NCBI GenBank assembly: GCA_019749935.1 | Contig: JAIEPD010000011.1 | Location: 1-64,000 of the forward strand | DNA: 64,000 bases | DNA from: Alphaproteobacteria bacterium | GTDB taxonomy: Bacteria > Pseudomonadota > Alphaproteobacteria > Paracaedibacterales > CAIULA01 | Direction of reading: 5' to 3' | Position numbers and translations under genes: made by a program | Shown: positions 60,075 through 64,000 of the stretch, piece after piece | Layout of the letters: each line of letters starts with the position of its first letter | Numbering within the stretch: the first letter of the stretch is position 1 | The notes under the pieces: model-generated | Told to the model about the DNA's origin: nothing | Databases searched by the model: none | The model's input: the letters and a program-made list of their open reading frames with translations, nothing else

Positions 60075-60229
60075 TTGTCATTCCGGGATTTAGTCAAACA
60101 GCAGCTTGCTGCATGTGAGGCTTAATACCCGGAATCTTAGGACGCCCGTTAACAAATGTCTTGAGATTCCGGATAAGTGATTCGTCACCCAAGCAAAACT
60201 TGGACTCACCTACTTTCCGGAATGACAAT
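60075..60229. repeat. Dispersed palindromic repeat, copy C
   Basis: TTGTCATTCCGGGATTTAGTC...ACCCGGAATCTTAGGAC...TTGAGATTCCGGAT...TTTCCGGAATGACAA. Confidence 0.85.
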
Positions 60230-60263
60230 TTTTTAAGTGGGCAGTTCAGTGCATCTCCCTCTT

Positions 60264-61943
60264 TTACCTAGCCAAAGGTTTATATTTAATGTGGTGTGGT
60301 TGATCAGCATTAATGCCTAAGCGGCGCTTTTTATCTTCTTCGTAAGATTGATAATTTCCTTCAAACCAAACGACTTGGCTATCGCCTTCAAAGGCCAGAA
60401 TATGCGTTGCGATACGATCTAGAAACCAACGATCGTGGCTGATAACAATCGCACAGCCCGCAAAATCTAACAAACCTTCTTCAAGAGAACGCAATGTTTC
60501 CACGTCCAGATCGTTGGTTGGCTCGTCCAATAGCAGAACGTTAGCGCCTGATTTAAGCATCTTGGCAAGGTGGACACGGTTGCGTTCACCGCCTGATAAT
60601 TGTCCAACTTTTTTCTGTTGGTCGGGTCCTTTAAAATTGAACAAACCACAATAAGCACGGCTTGGCATGGTACGTTTTCCAAGGGCAACCTCGTCCAAAC
60701 CTCCAGAGATTTCTTCCCAAACTGTTTTGTTAGAATTTAAAGCATCACGCGATTGATCGACATAGCCCATCACAACAGTTTCACCAATCTTTAAAGCGCC
60801 CTGATCCGGTTTTTCTTGATCGGTTAGCATCCGGAAAAGTGTTGTCTTACCAGCACCGTTTGGTCCAATAATTCCAACAATCCCACCACGCGGTAGGTTA
60901 AAATTAACGTCATCAATCAGTAAACGATCGCCGAATCCTTTGGACAAATGATCAGCTTGGATGACAGTGTCACCCAAACGAGGCCCTGGGGGAATATGAA
61001 TTGCTCCATCGCCCTGGCCTTGATCAAGAGTTTCATTTAATAAAGATTCATAAGCCTGGATACGAGCTTTGCTCTTACTTTGGCGCCCCTTTGGTGATTG
61101 ACGAATCCAATCCAATTCACGGGCCAACTGCTTTTGACGATTGGTTTCTTGCTTTTGTTCAGTAAACAATCGTTTTTGTTTTTGTTCTAGCCAACTAGAG
61201 TAATTTCCTTCATAAGGGATTCCTTGGCCTCTATCAAGCTCTAAAATCCAACCAACGACGTTATCCAAAAAGTAACGATCGTGGGTGATCAGAACGACAG
61301 TTCCTGTGTAGTCCTTTAAATATCGCTCCAGCCAGGCAACGGATTCAGCGTCCAAATGGTTCGTCGGCTCATCCAGCAAAAGCATGTCAGGCTTTTGAAG
61401 CAATAAGCGGCACAAGGCAACGCGGCGTTTTTCACCACCCGAAAGATTGGCAACTGCAGCATCGCCTGGAGGGCACCTGAGGGCATCCATAGCAATTTCA
61501 ATTTTGCGATCAAGATCCCAAGCATCTAAGTTATCGATTTGTTCTTGAAGTTCCCCTTGTTCAGCAATCAAAGCATTCATTTCATCATCGCTCATGGGTT
61601 CAGCGAATTTCAAATTAAGTGCCTCAAACCGATCCAATAAACCTTTAATTTCAGACAAACCTGCCATTACGTTACCGGCAACATCTAAATTTGGATCTAG
61701 TTCAGGTTCTTGGGATAAGTAGCCAATTTTAACGCCATCTGCAGCCCAGGCTTCACCATTGAATTCCTTATCAAGGCCTGCCATGATTTTCAAAAGGGTC
61801 GATTTACCGGATCCATTCGGGCCGATAATGCCGATTTTTGCGCCTGGAAAAAAAGAAAGCCAAACATCTTTTAAAATCTCTCGCCCACCTGGGAAAATTT
61901 TTGAAAGGCTCTTCATTACATAGATATATTGATATGCAGCCAT
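60264..61943 (-). CDS. ettA: Energy-dependent translational throttle protein EttA (ABC-F)
   Basis: Two ABC ATPase domains ([30 protein letters not shown]), [32 protein letters not shown]-terminal [18 protein letters not shown]. Confidence 0.95.
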   Translation of the reverse strand: MAAYQYIYVMKSLSKIFPGGREILKDVWLSFFPGAKIGIIGPNGSGKSTLLKIMAGLDKEFNGEAWAADGVKIGYLSQEPELDPNLDVAGNVMAGLSEIKGLLDRFEALNLKFAEPMSDDEMNALIAEQGELQEQIDNLDAWDLDRKIEIAMDALRCPPGDAAVANLSGGEKRRVALCRLLLQKPDMLLLDEPTNHLDAESVAWLERYLKDYTGTVVLITHDRYFLDNVVGWILELDRGQGIPYEGNYSSWLEQKQKRLFTEQKQETNRQKQLARELDWIRQSPKGRQSKSKARIQAYESLLNETLDQGQGDGAIHIPPGPRLGDTVIQADHLSKGFGDRLLIDDVNFNLPRGGIVGIIGPNGAGKTTLFRMLTDQEKPDQGALKIGETVVMGYVDQSRDALNSNKTVWEEISGGLDEVALGKRTMPSRAYCGLFNFKGPDQQKKVGQLSGGERNRVHLAKMLKSGANVLLLDEPTNDLDVETLRSLEEGLLDFAGCAIVISHDRWFLDRIATHILAFEGDSQVVWFEGNYQSYEEDKKRRLGINADQPHHIKYKPLAR

Positions 61944-62127
61944 ATTGCTTAAGGGTCCTTAATATTTTTCTAATTTTGCTTATCCTGCCTGAATCCAACC
62001 GTGGTTGCATTAAAAAAATTGAACAATTTTATTTAGAGCATATATAGAAGTTGACTATAGCGGACACACAGGTGCATAACATCTTTGTATTTAACTTTAT
62101 ATATGATAAAAACATACGTTTAAGAAA

Positions 62128-63084
62128 ATGATTCTTTTGGCCCTTGTCGGGCTTTTCAGTGTTTGCGCTGCAGGCCAAGTTTTTGCAATGGAAGAAGGGG
62201 TAGCTGCTTCGACTTTAGATACTATAGTTGCTAATGTGAAAATGCATGCTATAAAGCCAGAACAATTCAAGTTTGAGAGGGTTGATGATAGTTTTGCACG
62301 AGAAATTTCGGGAGAATCAGACACTTGGGTTATAAGAGGGTTTCGCGACACAATGGCAGACTTTGAATTATTGAAACAAGTTCATGGTGGAACTGACCCT
62401 TTTGTCGGATTGTTTTTGAGCAGAGCTCTTTCAAGAAAATGCGAAGATAACCCATTCAGTCAAAGAACAGCTCCGAATCCTTTTTACTCAGTATTTGTTT
62501 GGAAAAAAACACCAACTGGTGAACAAGAATATATGGGTGCTGTTGGTCACGGTGTCCAACCTAGCTTTGGAGCTGTACTAGGCGCTGGGTACAAAGCAGA
62601 TGAACATGCAGATATTATTCAGAGCTTTGTTGCATCAGGAACTAGAGTGTTAGGAGAGCCAAGAGAAGATGGGGCTAGAGAAGATAAACAAGTATTGGAT
62701 CCTACTGGTAAGCCGCTTGGTCTTGTAAGTCATTATTTATACTTAAAACCCACTGTTGGCGAAGAGGATCTGCTTGGTATTCTTGAAAGCATGTACAATG
62801 CAGCAGTGTTTGCTAAAGGTATTGGCAGTTTGCTTCCACCTGAAAATGATGCAACCCTTGGAAAGCAAGTTAGAACAGTCCCTCACCACACCTACATGAT
62901 AACTAATAGAGGTGGCGCACATGATACTATCCTTCAAAAATATACTGGTTTGACGGGTTTCGTTCGACACGATGCTGAAGGATTAAATCAATTTTATTCA
63001 CCTGCGGAGTCAGTTGCATACACACGTCCAGTCGTGATAGCTGCTGTAACGTCTGGTGAAGTTGCTCCTGTTGAGGCAAAATAA
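62128..63084 (+). CDS. Secreted protein of unknown function
   Basis: MILLALVGLFSVCAAGQVFA|MEEGVAAS signal peptide; 318 aa. Confidence 0.65.
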   Translation: MILLALVGLFSVCAAGQVFAMEEGVAASTLDTIVANVKMHAIKPEQFKFERVDDSFAREISGESDTWVIRGFRDTMADFELLKQVHGGTDPFVGLFLSRALSRKCEDNPFSQRTAPNPFYSVFVWKKTPTGEQEYMGAVGHGVQPSFGAVLGAGYKADEHADIIQSFVASGTRVLGEPREDGAREDKQVLDPTGKPLGLVSHYLYLKPTVGEEDLLGILESMYNAAVFAKGIGSLLPPENDATLGKQVRTVPHHTYMITNRGGAHDTILQKYTGLTGFVRHDAEGLNQFYSPAESVAYTRPVVIAAVTSGEVAPVEAK

Positions 63085-63464
63085 GTTTGCCATTTTAGAA
63101 TACAGGCCAGGATTTTCATATTGCTGGCTTGTGTTGCTTTTACAATCTTAAGCCAGCCCCATTCTCCACAAACCTTTCATCAAATAACTTTTTTATATAT
63201 CTAATTTTTTCATATATTTTTCCCTTGACATTCTAAAAATATCTATAAATTATAGAGAGATATTTGATATAAATGCACGTCTTCACACAAGGAACTCTGC
63301 ACCTATAAAATATGATAGGTATTAAAATAGAATCAAAATTTGCTATAAAAACAATACAAAATTAATAATGTATTATTTTATAAGTAAAAATAGCTTAAAT
63401 TGTGAAGGAATATACATGTCTTATTCCAGGTTGATTTCATAAGCTTAGATCAGAGGAGGTCCCT

Positions 63465-64000
63465 ATGCACAGCTGCGTCCCATTTTTTTATCACCCAACA
63501 ACGGTTTTGCTTATTGATGATGATAGAAACTACTTAAGGCAACTTCAGTCTTTATTATCTCGGAATGCTGCAAAATTTATAATCGAAACGAACCCACCCA
63601 AAGCGCTACAGATTGTCCAGCACAACCTAAATATGCAAACTTCTATTCATAATTGTTTTAATTACCTGGAAGAGGAAGAGCTTGAGACATACCGAATGGC
63701 TGTGAATGTGTCTAACATTTATAAAATGATTTATAATGACACCCGGTTTGATCAGATTTCAACCGTGATTGTTGACTATAATATGCCTGGTATGAATGGC
63801 CTGGAATTTTGTAAAAAAATTCAAGACACGTCTATTCGCAAAATCCTTTTAACGGGCGAGACTGATGAAACGCTTGTCATCAAGGCTTTTAACGAAGGTG
63901 TTATTGATGCCTATATCCGTAAACATGAGGACAATTTTTATGCCGTTATCCAGGAAACCCTTGAAAAGTGCCAAGCAGCATATTTTTCAGATTTTTCCAA
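63465..64000 (+). CDS. Response-regulator receiver-domain protein, truncated by window end
   Basis: ATG 63465 after AGGAGGT; MHSCVPFFYHPTTVLLIDDDRNYLRQLQSLL...STVIVDYNMPGMNGLEFCKKIQDTSIRKILLTGETDETLVIKAFNEGVIDAYIRKH (acidic pocket, phospho-Asp, Thr, Lys); not in the ORF track because no stop is reached. Confidence 0.88.
   Translation, partial: MHSCVPFFYHPTTVLLIDDDRNYLRQLQSLLSRNAAKFIIETNPPKALQIVQHNLNMQTSIHNCFNYLEEEELETYRMAVNVSNIYKMIYNDTRFDQISTVIVDYNMPGMNGLEFCKKIQDTSIRKILLTGETDETLVIKAFNEGVIDAYIRKHEDNFYAVIQETLEKCQAAYFSDFS

Noticed and set aside
1-64000. tRNA/rRNA/CRISPR
   Set aside because: Visual scan found no TPsiC-arm-like GTTCRANTC contexts with cloverleaf potential, no rRNA signatures and no regularly spaced direct repeats; a tRNAscan/CRISPR search would be needed to be certain.

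Overview
64 kb chromosomal window from an AT-rich alphaproteobacterium. Gene content suggests a Holosporales-like, host-associated lineage (inference; no database search was possible). Housekeeping genes (ubiH-like, ispH, rnhA, argS, nagZ, cca, hrcA, coaE, aroE, galU, ugd, rplY, pth, xerD, asnB, rpiB, sdhE, hemH, ettA) alternate with accessory content. The accessory content comprises: a T6SS baseplate/membrane-complex block (tssK-tssL-tssM); a HEPN/MNT pair; a Panacea(DUF4065)-YoeB toxin-antitoxin pair; a thymidylate kinase-Nudix fusion; an SbmA/BacA-like ABC protein; a complete livFGMH plus binding-protein operon; and about nine Sec-secreted proteins of mostly unknown function. Several of the secreted proteins share an 'AxA|M-[D/E]' signal-peptide boundary. 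One of them (42189..44885) carries an OTU-like Cys/His motif pair. Another (59077..60069) is a PTP-like phytase/phosphatase. The aroE/mipZ intergenic region (32742..33182) looks like the replication origin: it has one perfect and three near-consensus DnaA boxes followed by a CTA-triplet (DnaA-trio-like) run and AT-rich DNA. Three copies of a ~155 bp dispersed palindromic repeat lie just downstream of genes. No tRNA, rRNA or CRISPR array was recognised.
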